Of a DNA stretch of 58,772 bases, positions 26,483 to 35,694 are shown in pieces. The stretch spans positions 1-58,772 of the forward strand of contig NZ_AOFQ01000037.1 of NCBI RefSeq assembly GCF_000495915.1, in the 5' to 3' direction. Both the position numbers and the translations under genes were made by a program. The notes beneath the pieces are model-generated. The model was not told the DNA's origin and made no database searches. It saw only the letters and a list, made by a program, of their open reading frames with translations. Each line of letters starts with the position of its first letter. The first letter of the stretch is position 1. Origin of the DNA: Stutzerimonas chloritidismutans AW-1. Lineage in GTDB: Bacteria > Pseudomonadota > Gammaproteobacteria > Pseudomonadales > Pseudomonadaceae.

Positions 26483-27265
26483 ATGAATGTTCTGCTTGTT
26501 TATGCCCATCCCGAACCGCGCTCGTTGAATGGCGCGCTGAAGGAATTTGCCGTCCACCGTCTGCAGGCGGCTGGCCATCAGGTCCAGGTTTCCGACTTGT
26601 ATTCCATGGGTTGGAAGGCCGTGATCGATGCCGGCGACAGTCTAGATCGCGACCCCGAAGCGCGTTTCGATGCTTCCGAGGATTCCCGACGCGCGTTCGC
26701 CAGTGGCCGGCAGAGTTCTGACATTGCGGCTGAGCAGGACAAGCTGCGCTGGGCGGATGCGCTGATCCTGCAATTCCCGCTCTGGTGGTTCTCGATGCCG
26801 GCGATCCTCAAGGGCTGGGTCGACCGGGTATATGCCTACGGTTTCGCTTATGGCGTCGGAGAGCACTCGGATGCGCGCTGGGGCGATCGCTACGGCGAGG
26901 GCTCGATGGTCGGCAAGCGGGCGATGCTGATCGTGACTACCGGCGGCTGGGAATCACACTACAGCCCGCGGGGGATCAACGGGCCCATCGAGGACCTGCT
27001 GTTCCCCATCCATCACGGCATCCTGCATTACCCGGGCTTCGAAGTGCTGCCACCATTCGTGGTGCACCGCACCAGCCGTATCGATCCGGCGCGATTCGAC
27101 ACACTCCGCGACGAGCTGGGCAAGCGCCTTGACCACCTCTGGCGCACTGAGCCCATCGCCTATCGCAAACAGAACGGCGGCGACTACGACATTCCGGCGC
27201 TAACGCTCAGGGCCGAGGTGGCGCCAGGGCAGGTCGGCTTTGTCGCGCATGTCGAACAGCCGTAA
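26483..27265 (+). CDS. NAD(P)H dehydrogenase (quinone), flavodoxin-like
   Basis: 260 residues of the NQO/MdaB-like flavodoxin fold. FMN/FAD-binding features are VLLVYAHPEPRSLNGAL at the N-terminus, LILQFPLWWFSMPAILKGWVDRV and VTTGGWESHYSPRGING. It should carry out two-electron reduction of quinones or nitro compounds in the cytoplasm. CGGAGG lies before ATG 26483. It is divergent from the LysR gene and is its probable target. Confidence 0.92.
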   Translation: MNVLLVYAHPEPRSLNGALKEFAVHRLQAAGHQVQVSDLYSMGWKAVIDAGDSLDRDPEARFDASEDSRRAFASGRQSSDIAAEQDKLRWADALILQFPLWWFSMPAILKGWVDRVYAYGFAYGVGEHSDARWGDRYGEGSMVGKRAMLIVTTGGWESHYSPRGINGPIEDLLFPIHHGILHYPGFEVLPPFVVHRTSRIDPARFDTLRDELGKRLDHLWRTEPIAYRKQNGGDYDIPALTLRAEVAPGQVGFVAHVEQP

Positions 27266-27303
27266 CAGCTCCAGGGGCAGGGGCGTGTTCTGTCGTTACG
27301 TCG

Positions 27304-28614
27304 TCAGAGTTCCTTGGCGAACCGTTCGACCGCACTGACCACCTGCTTGGCGGCGTCCTGAATCTCGACGATCACCGCGCCGGCCTGGTTGGCCAGCCCC
27401 AGGCCCTGCACCGCCTGTTCGCGGCTGGCGAACATGTTGCGCACGGCCTCGTCGGCCAGCGCCTGGTTCTGTTGCACCACATTGACGATCTCGTCGGTAG
27501 CGGTGCTCGTGCGCGCGGCCAGTTGCCGAACCTCGTCGGCCACCACCGCGAAACCGCGACCCTGGTCGCCAGCCCTGGCGGCCTCGATGGCCGCGTTCAA
27601 CGCCAGCAGGTTGGTCTGTGCGGCGATGCCGCCAATGGTCTGGACGATGGAGCTGATCAGCAGCGACTGCTTGCCGAGCGCCTCGATGCCATCGGTGGCG
27701 GACTGCACCTGGTCGGTGATCTTCTGCATCGTCACCAGGGTGTCCTTCACCACGCTGGCGCCGCGCTCGGCACTGACGTCGGTCTGCAGCGAAATGTCGT
27801 AGGCAACGCCCGCGGCTTGCCGCACTTCAGCCTCACGCATGACCTGCTCGGTAACCACGTTGGCGAACTTGACCACCTTGTAGAGGTTGCCTTCGGTGTC
27901 GTGCACCGGGTTGTAGGTCGCTTCCAGCCAAACCTCGCGGCCGTGGCGGTCGACACGCTTGAAGCGGTCGGCGACGTACTCGCCGCGGTTGAGCTTCTGC
28001 CAGAACGCCTTGTAATCCGCCGAAGCGGCATCTTCCGGCGCGCAGAACAGACTGTGATGTTTGCCTTTGAGCTCCGCGAGCGAATAGCCCATGGTCTGGA
28101 GAAACTGCTCATTGGCCGTGACCACCGTTCCGTCCAGATTGAACTGGATAACCGCGGTCGAGCGGAGCAGGGCGGTAATGAATGCCTCGTTCTCCTTCGC
28201 CTGATACACGGCCTCGCTGATATCGCTGCCGAAACCCTGAATATGCGAAAGCTTCCCGTCGGCCGTTGCGATCGGATACCAATGGATCTTCAACCAGGCG
28301 AGGCTGCCGTCGGCGCGCAGGTAGCGGTAGTCGTCGCTGACCGGCTCGAGCTTGGCCACCGCGGCGCGAAAGTTGTGAAAGCAGGGCAGGTTCTTCACGT
28401 AGGGCGGAACGATCTCGGCCAGGGGCCGGCCCTGGAGATGCCCGTGTGAGTAACCCAAGGTACTGGCGAATCGATCATTGAACGCGCAGATCTTGAAGTC
28501 GGTATCCAGCGTGACCGACAGCATGTCACCGTTCATCTTGCCCATGAGCTGGCGCAGGATTGCCAGCTCGGCATCCTTGGCTTCCAAATCCTTTTTCAAG
28601 CGGTTGTTAAACAT
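27304..28614 (-). CDS. Soluble PAS-PAS chemoreceptor (BdlA-like)
   Basis: 436 residues with no membrane segment. Two PAS domains span about 20-140 ([18 protein letters not shown]) and 140-260 ([18 protein letters not shown], then [20 protein letters not shown] with a PAC motif). A short MCP signalling domain follows, with the hairpin tip [22 protein letters not shown]. The architecture is that of P. aeruginosa BdlA, which controls biofilm dispersal, but such proteins are numerous in pseudomonads and the ligand is unknown. The N-terminal coil is charged. I start at [14 protein letters not shown] (28614); the ATG three codons earlier (28623) is also possible. Confidence 0.88.
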   Translation of the reverse strand: MFNNRLKKDLEAKDAELAILRQLMGKMNGDMLSVTLDTDFKICAFNDRFASTLGYSHGHLQGRPLAEIVPPYVKNLPCFHNFRAAVAKLEPVSDDYRYLRADGSLAWLKIHWYPIATADGKLSHIQGFGSDISEAVYQAKENEAFITALLRSTAVIQFNLDGTVVTANEQFLQTMGYSLAELKGKHHSLFCAPEDAASADYKAFWQKLNRGEYVADRFKRVDRHGREVWLEATYNPVHDTEGNLYKVVKFANVVTEQVMREAEVRQAAGVAYDISLQTDVSAERGASVVKDTLVTMQKITDQVQSATDGIEALGKQSLLISSIVQTIGGIAAQTNLLALNAAIEAARAGDQGRGFAVVADEVRQLAARTSTATDEIVNVVQQNQALADEAVRNMFASREQAVQGLGLANQAGAVIVEIQDAAKQVVSAVERFAKEL

Positions 28615-28796
28615 GCAGGGCATCCAATCGATCTAGTTGTGCTTCCGATATCGGCGAAGAGTGCGGGCGCTTGAGCGACTTCGTGTCGCGCCAGCGAAAG
28701 CCGTTGAACCGACGCGGTGCGTGCCGAAGCGAGTGAAAGGGTGCGATTACCACGCGTTTGTCTTCGCCCCACATGTGATGTGAGCCGTCATCGCCC

Positions 28797-29183
28797 TCAG
28801 AGCTGATCGGCAACTGCCTTCTTGTCGATCACCGACCACACGTTGCGGATCTTTCCCTCGAGGAACTCGTAGAAGACGTTTTCGGTAAAGACCACTCTCT
28901 TGCCATTCACAGCAAAGCCAAACAGTTCGCCTGTGGGCGTGCAATCGAACCGCAGCTGTGCCGCCACATGGGGCGGCTCGACGATGAGCAGCCCGATATT
29001 GAACTGCAGATCGGGGATCGCCCGAACGTCGCCGTCGAGCATCTGGCGATAGCCGTCCAGCCCGACGAACTGGCCGTTGTAGTGCACTTCTTCATGGACG
29101 AAGCGCTCCAGCTCTGCCCAGCGCCTGCCGTTCAGGCAGGCGATGTAGCCCCGGTAGCAATCAGCGATCTCGTTGCCAGTCAT
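28797..29183 (-). CDS. SnoaL-like / NTF2-fold protein (ester cyclase type)
   Basis: 128 residues: CYRGYIACLNGRRWAELERFVHEEVHYNGQFVGLDGYRQML is the usual SnoaL opening, with the conserved barrel running to ENVFYEFLEGKIRNVWSVIDK. The fold hosts cyclases, isomerases and carriers, so the substrate is not inferable. GGGGAA precedes ATG 29183. It has no obvious operon partner; the DUF2855 gene upstream is 114 bp away on the same strand. Confidence 0.82.
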   Translation of the reverse strand: MTGNEIADCYRGYIACLNGRRWAELERFVHEEVHYNGQFVGLDGYRQMLDGDVRAIPDLQFNIGLLIVEPPHVAAQLRFDCTPTGELFGFAVNGKRVVFTENVFYEFLEGKIRNVWSVIDKKAVADQL

Positions 29184-29297
29184 GATCGTTCCCCGCAAAG
29201 AAAGCCCGATAGTCAGGCTAGCGACTGGCTCGATATACGCCAGCCGCATCGACCGGCCGCACTGGCTGAGGTTATCTGCTCGGCACCGATTACCTGG

Positions 29298-30401
29298 TCA
29301 GTCGAGCACCACGGCGTGGCCCTCCAGAGGATTGATGGCGCCTTTGATCAAGGATTCTGCCAGCGCCTGTGCGGACTCCAGGCCAGCGTGTTCGTGCACC
29401 TGCATCCAGGGTTGCTGCGCATCGCTCACCCGAGCGATGAAGGCCAGCTGCGCCTCGTTGAAGCGGCGGGTCACCTCGGCGGGGCCCCAGTCGGCGTTGC
29501 GTTTCTTGATCTGATAAGGCGCGAAGTAGGGCTGTGGTTGCGGACCGGCCAGCGTTGGGTCCGTCTTTCTGTATTCATGGTTCTGGGCTGACCCGGCGAA
29601 GCAGTCGTACACCAGGGCATCCTTGAAATGGCTGTGGATCTGCCGGCGTAGATCGGCGCTGCCGGAGAAGTCGATGTAGAGCGTGGGCACGCTCGGGTCC
29701 AGTGAAGCGAGTTGGTCGTAGCCAACTGCCTGGCGGTAGCAACCCAGGCCTTGTACGAAGCCGGTGTTGCCTGGGGAGGTCAGTCCGATCGTTTGCACGG
29801 CCGGGTTGTCCTGCAGGCAGAACGCCGTGCCGTACGCGGTCTTGCTCGAGGCGCTCGACATCAGGATCTGGCGCGCGCCGAAGAAGGCGTTGTCGTCAAG
29901 GAAATCGGCCAGCATGAACGAGGTGATGAACAGCGGGCGCAGCAGCATCTGGTAGTTTTCGCTCTCTGCGCGATAGGCGGCGTCGCTACTGATGCGCTGG
30001 TACTGGTTGTAGGCCGAGGTGAGTTCGAGTCGATGTTCGGCGCCGTCGTAGAAACCGCGCTCGGAGGCGCGCACCGGCTGCATCACGACATGGCTGGCGA
30101 TCGGCCAGAAGCCGTAGAAGCGCTCACCCTTCGCCAGGCCATCGACGGTGCTCTCCACGACTTCGGCGAAGCCCCACGCCGGCATGTGGAACCACTCGCT
30201 ATCGCCAGTGGGGTAGAAGTCCCAATAGCGCAGGTGAGGTGTCTCGCCGAATGCGGCGTAGGTGACATTGTTCGTGGTCAGTGCCAGCCGGCTGATACGC
30301 AGCAGGGCTTCGCCGGCTTTCAGCTCCGGCATCGGTCGGGTTTGAATGCGGGTCTGCTGCATGTCTTTCTTGTTGTTCTGCAACTGGCGGATGACGCTCA
30401 T
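29298..30401 (-). CDS. DUF2855 family protein (MDR-like)
   Basis: 367 residues. DUF2855 proteins resemble medium-chain dehydrogenases/reductases in layout: an N-terminal GroES-like part (GEALLRISRLALTTNNVTYAAFG) and a Rossmann-like half (ILMSSASSKTAYGTAFCL, VPTLYIDFSGSADLRRQIH). The usual Gly-rich cofactor loop is not obvious. Function is unknown. ATG 30401 (MSVIRQLQNN) is chosen because longer versions overlap the divergent TetR promoter. A TetR regulator starts 73 bp away in the other direction and probably controls it. Confidence 0.82.
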   Translation of the reverse strand: MSVIRQLQNNKKDMQQTRIQTRPMPELKAGEALLRISRLALTTNNVTYAAFGETPHLRYWDFYPTGDSEWFHMPAWGFAEVVESTVDGLAKGERFYGFWPIASHVVMQPVRASERGFYDGAEHRLELTSAYNQYQRISSDAAYRAESENYQMLLRPLFITSFMLADFLDDNAFFGARQILMSSASSKTAYGTAFCLQDNPAVQTIGLTSPGNTGFVQGLGCYRQAVGYDQLASLDPSVPTLYIDFSGSADLRRQIHSHFKDALVYDCFAGSAQNHEYRKTDPTLAGPQPQPYFAPYQIKKRNADWGPAEVTRRFNEAQLAFIARVSDAQQPWMQVHEHAGLESAQALAESLIKGAINPLEGHAVVLD

Positions 30402-30474
30402 CGATGGCACCTTGGGTTCGTAAATGGACGGCTTCGACTCTATCCCTTTCGTTTCACCGCCGGGTTCGGATTTC

Positions 30475-31122
30475 ATGAGCACACGATTGCCGAGCGCCAA
30501 GCCGCTCAAACGGCCGACTCAGCAGCGCGCCAAGGTCACCGTTCAGGCGATTTTCGACACCTATGTTCGGATATGGCAGCGCGACGGCTGGTCGCGATTG
30601 ACGACCCGCGCGGTGGCACTCGAAGCCGGCGTGGCCATCGGCACCCTGTACGACTATTTCCCCAGTAAACATGCGCTGCACTCGGGCTATGTGCGCTATT
30701 GCGTCGAGCAACTGCTGGAGGCCGTCGACGCGCAAGCGGTAGCGCCAACCGCGCTTGCCTGGCCCGAGCGCATCCGGCGACTGGTGCGCACCCTTGCCGG
30801 GGTCGAGTCGCGGCTGCCCTGGTTCCACCCGGATATGCTCGAACTGGAATCGCTGGTGGCCGAGCCCAAGCATCAGCGCAGGGCCTACGAGGATCTGTTG
30901 GCCGCCTGGCATCGAGTCATCGATGCGGCGACCGATCTGCCGGTACGCCCGAGCGCTGCGACGCTGGAAGCACTGCATCTTTCGGTATGGGGCGGTCGCC
31001 GCTACGCGATGCTGGTGCAGCTTGAAGCGGAACGCATGAGCGATTGGGCCAACTGCATGGAGCAGCTGTGCCTGGACAGGCTCGCTGGCCCGTCGCCCCA
31101 GCCTGAGTGCGATCGATCATGA
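30475..31122 (+). CDS. TetR-family regulator
   Basis: 215 residues. The helix-turn-helix is TTRAVALEAGVAIGTLYDYFPSKHAL; the rest is a helical ligand domain. ATG 30475 starts MSTRLPSAKPLKRPTQQRAKVT, the normal TetR lead; an upstream start at 30424 would overlap the divergent promoter. It most likely represses the DUF2855 gene and itself. Confidence 0.92.
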   Translation: MSTRLPSAKPLKRPTQQRAKVTVQAIFDTYVRIWQRDGWSRLTTRAVALEAGVAIGTLYDYFPSKHALHSGYVRYCVEQLLEAVDAQAVAPTALAWPERIRRLVRTLAGVESRLPWFHPDMLELESLVAEPKHQRRAYEDLLAAWHRVIDAATDLPVRPSAATLEALHLSVWGGRRYAMLVQLEAERMSDWANCMEQLCLDRLAGPSPQPECDRS

Positions 31123-31294
31123 GGCAGCCTGTCGTTTCGTTCAGCTGACTCGCTAAAGAGAAGCGAGCATACGGTCGCCGGGTATCTGGAGGACGGGCAA
31201 CAGGATGTGTCAGCGCGGCGGTAATTGCCGGGCGATTTCCAGCCGGCCGGGATAATATGCGCGCCCCCATCGTTTCCTCACACATCAGGTCATC

Positions 31295-32038
31295 ATGCCC
31301 GGCGATGCTCTCTATACCGACTTGTCGGGTTATTACGATCTCATGTGTGCGGACATCGACTACAGGGCGCAAAGCCACTGTGTCCACAGGTTGCAGCAGC
31401 TGTTCGGCAACGGCGGGACGAGGCATCTGGACCTCGCCTGCGGCACTGGCCCGCACGTCCGCCATTTCATCGATACCGGCTATACCAGCGGCGGGCTCGA
31501 CATCAACCAGCCGATGCTGGACAGAGCAGCCGCGCGCTGCCCGCAAGCGCAGTTTTCCCTGCAGGACATGTGTGGCTTTGCGGTCGAGCAGCCGGCCGAT
31601 CTGATCACCTGCTTTCTTTACTCCATTCATTACAGCGCCGAGCTTCAGCGATTGCAGGCCTGTATCGCCAGCGTGCATGCCGCGTTGGCCCCGGGCGGGC
31701 TGTTCTGCTTCAACGCCGTGGACAAGCGCCGGATCGACAATGCCTCATTCGTCTCGCACACGGCCAGGCATGCGGACGGCCTGTTCACCTTCAGCTCCGG
31801 TTGGCATTACCCGGGTGAAGGGGAGCAGCAATTGCTGAGGCTGCGAATCGAAAAGACCATCAGCAATGAAAGCCAGGTCTGGCACGACGAACACAGGATG
31901 GTGGCAGTGAGCTTTGCCGAGCTGAGCGAGCTGCTGGAGCGGTACTTCGAAGTGCATGTGCTCGAGCATGACTACGAGAAGATCGTGCCCTGGGACCAGG
32001 CATCCGGGAACGCGATATTCGTCTGCGTGAAGATTTAA
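31295..32038 (+). CDS. Class I SAM-dependent methyltransferase
   Basis: 247 residues. SAM-binding motif I is HLDLACGTGPHVRHF; LDINQPMLDRAA and ITCFLYSIHYS fit motifs II and III. The C-terminal half has a small beta-rich insertion of the type that covers the substrate pocket (FTFSSGWHYPGEGEQQLLRL). The substrate is unknown. It stands alone, 172 bp after the TetR gene and 164 bp before the DJ-1 gene. Confidence 0.88.
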   Translation: MPGDALYTDLSGYYDLMCADIDYRAQSHCVHRLQQLFGNGGTRHLDLACGTGPHVRHFIDTGYTSGGLDINQPMLDRAAARCPQAQFSLQDMCGFAVEQPADLITCFLYSIHYSAELQRLQACIASVHAALAPGGLFCFNAVDKRRIDNASFVSHTARHADGLFTFSSGWHYPGEGEQQLLRLRIEKTISNESQVWHDEHRMVAVSFAELSELLERYFEVHVLEHDYEKIVPWDQASGNAIFVCVKI

Positions 32039-32202
32039 CGGCGAAAGCCAGGCCCTTCGTCCAGGTCCGTGGAGTGACCAAGCGCTTTCTCGCCCAGTGG
32101 CCAGCCTTACGCGCTGTACTGGTATCGCCGCTTCCGACTGTGCCTTTGCGCGCGCCTGCCTCGCTTTGAGAATAGGTCGACTCACCAGCGCTGGACCCAG
32201 CC

Positions 32203-32811
32203 ATGCACATTGCCATTGTTACCTTTGACGGCTTCAACGAACTGGACTCGCTGATTGCGCTCGGCATCCTGAACCGCATCAAGCGGCCGGGCTGGCGCGT
32301 GGCGCTGGCTTCGCCGAGCGAGATGGTCACCTCGATGAATGGCGTGCGGCTCTATCGACAGGCTTCTCTAGACGAGCTCGAGTTCTGCGACGCCGTGCTG
32401 GTCGGCAGCGGCATCAGAACCCGTGAAATCGCTCAGGATCTCGTCGTGATGCAGCTGCTGGCGCGGCTCAATCCCGCACGTCAGCTGATCGGCGCCCAGT
32501 GTTCGGGCACTCTGTTGCTTGCCAAAGCGGGTTTGCTGAACGGCGTTCCCGGCTGCACCGACCTCACCACCAAGCCCTGGGTGCAGGAAGCGGGTATCGA
32601 AGTGCTGGAGCAACCATTCTTCGCGCGCGACAACCTGGCAACCGCCGGCGGCTGTCTGGCGTCCATCTATCTGGCGGCTTGGACGTTGGCACGGCTGGTT
32701 GGGCTCGATGCGGCAGCCGAGGCGCTGCACTACGTCGCGCCGGTAGGGGAGAAGGAGGACTACGTAGCGCGAGCGCTCGCCAATATCGAGCCGTATCTGA
32801 ACTGCGCCTGA
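32203..32811 (+). CDS. DJ-1/PfpI family protein
   Basis: 202 residues. The nucleophile elbow is IGAQCSGTLLLAKAG, with Cys in the DJ-1 position, followed by ATAGGCLASIYLAAW. The fold supports glyoxalase, chaperone-like or amidase activities; there is no AraC-type DNA-binding domain, so it is the stand-alone form. The most likely role is handling of reactive carbonyls or oxidative stress, an inference from the family. Confidence 0.87.
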   Translation: MHIAIVTFDGFNELDSLIALGILNRIKRPGWRVALASPSEMVTSMNGVRLYRQASLDELEFCDAVLVGSGIRTREIAQDLVVMQLLARLNPARQLIGAQCSGTLLLAKAGLLNGVPGCTDLTTKPWVQEAGIEVLEQPFFARDNLATAGGCLASIYLAAWTLARLVGLDAAAEALHYVAPVGEKEDYVARALANIEPYLNCA

Positions 32812-32852
32812 TGATCGCCAATTGGTTGATCAGGTATCTCGATACGGCTGCG

Positions 32853-34052
32853 TCATACCGGTTGCGCCTCTCGCGACGGCGCGGTGAGCTGCAACGCCAG
32901 ACCCATCAACAGCATGATGCCAACGGCCATCAGCAGCCAGGCATCCGCCAGGCTCGCCAGCCGGTCGCGCAACAGGCCTGCTCCCAGCGGTGCCAGGCTG
33001 GCAATCAGGTAGCCGCCGCCCTGAACGAATCCCAGCAGCGAGCCGGCGTCGGCCGAGTCCCTTGCATGGTCCATGGCCAGAATCAACGAGAGCGGGAACA
33101 GCGCGCCGATACCTACACCCAGCAGAATTGCCGTCGGGATTGCCAGCGCCAGCGGCGCCAATGCCAGGCACAACAGCCCGGCCAGCACCACGGCCAGCAC
33201 GCCCAGCACCAGCGGCCGCCGCTGCCGGATTCGTCCGATCAGCGCGGAGAGCAGCAATCCGGCGCCCACTTCCGCCAGGCTGATGCCGCCGAGCAGCAGG
33301 CCACTGTCCGCAGCGCTCCAGCCCAGGCCCGTGTAATAGGGCGGCAGCCAGGCCAGCACCAGGGTGTAGGACGCCGTACCGATGCCGAAGAACAGCAACA
33401 GCCGCCAGGCGTGTGGCGATTTCAGCGGCAACGGCCGGGAGGCGGTTCGCTCTGTCGCGATCGGCGGGCGCGCCAGGCTCCACCAGATCGACAGGGTCAG
33501 TACGGCCGGAATCGCCCACAATGCCAAGCCATTCGCCCAACCGAATCGTTCTGCCAGCGGCGCGGCACTGGCAGCGGCGAGAGCAGCGCCGCCCATGATG
33601 CCGGTGGTGTAGAGCCCCATCAGCGCGCTGGTCCGCTGCGGATGGCAGCGGTGGATGTACGCCGGTATCAGCGCCTGCACCAGGGCAATCCCGACGCCGC
33701 CCAGTGCCGCGGTGAGGATCAGCCCCGCACCGTTCGGAGAGCCCCAGCGCAAGGCACTGGCCAGCGCCACCAGCGTGAGCCCGAGCGCTACGCCACGGCG
33801 CTCGCCCAGCTTCGCTTGCAACATGGCGCCGCCAAGTGCGCAGAATCCCATGGCAGCGATGGGCAGGGTGGTAAGTGCGCCTGCACCGGCGCTGCCCAGA
33901 CCGGTCGCGGCCTGGATTTCATCGAGTAATGGCCCGATGGCCGCTAGGATAGGCCGCAGGTTGAGGCCTACCAGCAGGACGAGCATGACCGCCAGTAACG
34001 CCTCGCCGGCCCGCGATAGTGAAGATGACGCGGGTGATCGAACGGAAAGCAT
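32853..34052 (-). CDS. MFS transporter, CynX/NimT type
   Basis: 399 residues with about twelve membrane helices. The CynX/NimT signature (VGLNLRPILAAIGPLLDEIQ, then LTTLPIAAMGFCALGG and RRGVALGL) is clear. E. coli relatives move cyanate (CynX) and 2-nitroimidazole (NimT). GGAG precedes ATG 34052; an ATG four codons earlier also exists. It is divergent from a MarR regulator with a clean dyad between them, which suggests drug- or aromatic-induced export. Confidence 0.9.
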   Translation of the reverse strand: MLSVRSPASSSLSRAGEALLAVMLVLLVGLNLRPILAAIGPLLDEIQAATGLGSAGAGALTTLPIAAMGFCALGGAMLQAKLGERRGVALGLTLVALASALRWGSPNGAGLILTAALGGVGIALVQALIPAYIHRCHPQRTSALMGLYTTGIMGGAALAAASAAPLAERFGWANGLALWAIPAVLTLSIWWSLARPPIATERTASRPLPLKSPHAWRLLLFFGIGTASYTLVLAWLPPYYTGLGWSAADSGLLLGGISLAEVGAGLLLSALIGRIRQRRPLVLGVLAVVLAGLLCLALAPLALAIPTAILLGVGIGALFPLSLILAMDHARDSADAGSLLGFVQGGGYLIASLAPLGAGLLRDRLASLADAWLLMAVGIMLLMGLALQLTAPSREAQPV

Positions 34053-34091
34053 GGCAATCTCCAAGTTGGCAGTTAATGTCTTTGCGATAAG

Positions 34092-34109
34092 TATCTTAAC
34101 ATCAAGATA
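34092..34109. promoter_or_regulatory. Candidate MarR operator
   Basis: TATCTT and AAGATA, a perfect 6-6-6 inverted repeat in the 74-bp gap between the MFS gene and the MarR gene. Its AT-rich core stands out against the surroundings and resembles MarR-family operators. Confidence 0.65.
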
Positions 34110-34126
34110 AATAGACGAGGTATCCG

Positions 34127-34612
34127 GTGATCGATAGAGCTCAACTCGCCGTTGAACAATGGCAACAGCAACGGCCGGACCTGGACACCTTGCCCATGCG
34201 CCTGATCGGCCGGCTCGGCGAGGCGGTGCAGGTGCTCAACCGAGACGTGCTGCAACCCTTCTTCGATGAGCACCGTTTGCACTACGGCGAATTCGATGTG
34301 CTGGCGACCTTGCGTCGCGCCGGGGCGCCGCATGCCCTGAGCCCGACCGCGCTGTATGAGGCTGCGATGATTTCGTCAGGCGGCATGACCAATCGACTCG
34401 ACCGCCTCGAGCGTGCCGGGCTGATCGAACGCAAGCCGAACCCCGAGGACCGTCGTGGCACCCTGGTCGCCCTGACCGAAGCCGGCTTCACTCTGATCGA
34501 CGGCCTGATGACCGCCCACGTCGAGAACGAAAAAACGGCCCTCGCCACACTCAGTCGCGACGAACAGGAACAGCTCGACAGGCTGCTGGGCAAGTGGCTG
34601 GCCGGGCGCTAG
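34127..34612 (+). CDS. MarR-family regulator
   Basis: 161 residues. The winged helix covers LHYGEFDVLATLRRAG, LSPTALYEAAMISSGGMTNRLDRLERAGLIERK and DRRGTLVALTEAG. Start GTG 34127 has GAGGT seven to ten bases before. It probably represses the divergent MFS gene through the dyad at 34092. Confidence 0.93.
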   Translation: MIDRAQLAVEQWQQQRPDLDTLPMRLIGRLGEAVQVLNRDVLQPFFDEHRLHYGEFDVLATLRRAGAPHALSPTALYEAAMISSGGMTNRLDRLERAGLIERKPNPEDRRGTLVALTEAGFTLIDGLMTAHVENEKTALATLSRDEQEQLDRLLGKWLAGR

Positions 34613-34717
34613 CGCGACGCTTGGCGTAAGCCGCGATAAAAGAACGCGCGGTTCGACAAGGCGAGGCGTATATCCGCGATGGATTGAGGTGTGGCTCGTG
34701 AATGACGCAGCTGCGCG

Positions 34718-34737
34718 GGCTCGGTATCACCCGAGCC
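34718..34737 (-). terminator. Hairpin after the GNAT gene
   Basis: GGCTCGG and CCGAGCC form a 7-bp stem 19 bp downstream of the stop of the minus-strand gene at 34756. No T tract follows, so intrinsic termination is uncertain. Confidence 0.4.
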
Positions 34738-34755
34738 TGGTGACGCCTCGCGCGA

Positions 34756-35448
34756 TCAATGCAAGCGCCGAACGCTCGATTGCTGCACCAGGTCCTGCGC
34801 CTGGCGCGCCAGTTGATCGAGCAGACGGTCGCGTTGTTTCTCCGCCTCGCTCATCGCCTTGCGGCCATTCTGCTGCACCAGGTAGCTGTAGATCTGCCGA
34901 ACTTCCTTGGACTGGAAGATCGGCTCCAGATCCTGCACCGCCACCGCACCGTTCGAAGCCTCGTTACGGGTATTCATCACCACCTGCGGGCCACGCGACG
35001 CCAGCGGCTGAAAGCCCAGTGCGCTGAAATACGGCACCTTGCCTGCAACGCACGCCACCTCGGCATGGGGATAGCGCGTCACCATCGCTTCGACCATGCC
35101 CCGGCCGATGCCTTGGCGGCGATGGCCGGCGTCGACCGCCAGATAGACCAGCGCGCAGGCTTCGGGATCGTCCACAAATGGCAAATACAGCGCGAAGCCG
35201 AGCAGGACCGCCGGGTCCTCAGCATCCAACGCCATGATCAGCTCCGGCTTGCCGGCCTGCGCGCCGTCCATGCTGTCCAGATAGCGATGCACCTCGAAGC
35301 CCACCACGTACTGATACAGCTGATACAGCGGGTTACTGGGCTGCAGCGAGACGGGGCTGATGTCGCCGAGATAATCCACCACCATCTGCAGCACCTGGCT
35401 TTTCAGCGATTCCGGCGGCGGGGTGTCGAGGTGAGAAAGGACGAACAT
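34756..35448 (-). CDS. GNAT-family N-acetyltransferase
   Basis: 230 residues. Acetyl-CoA binding is seen in LVYLAVDAGHRRQGIGRGMVEAM (the Q/RxxGxG/A loop) and PYFSALGFQPLASRG. The C-terminal ~60 residues are helical and basic (RKAMSEAEKQRDRLLDQLARQAQDLVQQ), an extra segment beyond the catalytic core. ATG 35448 (MFVLSHLDTPP) is more plausible than the upstream in-frame start at 35481. The acceptor is unknown. Confidence 0.82.
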   Translation of the reverse strand: MFVLSHLDTPPPESLKSQVLQMVVDYLGDISPVSLQPSNPLYQLYQYVVGFEVHRYLDSMDGAQAGKPELIMALDAEDPAVLLGFALYLPFVDDPEACALVYLAVDAGHRRQGIGRGMVEAMVTRYPHAEVACVAGKVPYFSALGFQPLASRGPQVVMNTRNEASNGAVAVQDLEPIFQSKEVRQIYSYLVQQNGRKAMSEAEKQRDRLLDQLARQAQDLVQQSSVRRLH

Positions 35449-35694
35449 GGAAGGCTTCGAGCGCGACGCAAAAGGCGGCATTGTAGCCGGCGGGGCGCTC
35501 GCGGTGAGGTGGTTGAGGCTGGGGAGGACTGCCTGAGCCTGATTGTTCTGTGCCGTTCGATTCGGCTGGAGATTGCCCCTGAAACCGCAGAACAGTAATG
35601 TGGCGACCGGCCACTATCCGTGGTCGATCATGCCCGGCGTTCGAACGCCTACGTTCGAAAAGGCGACGGATGCCCACTACACAAGGACTTGTAA

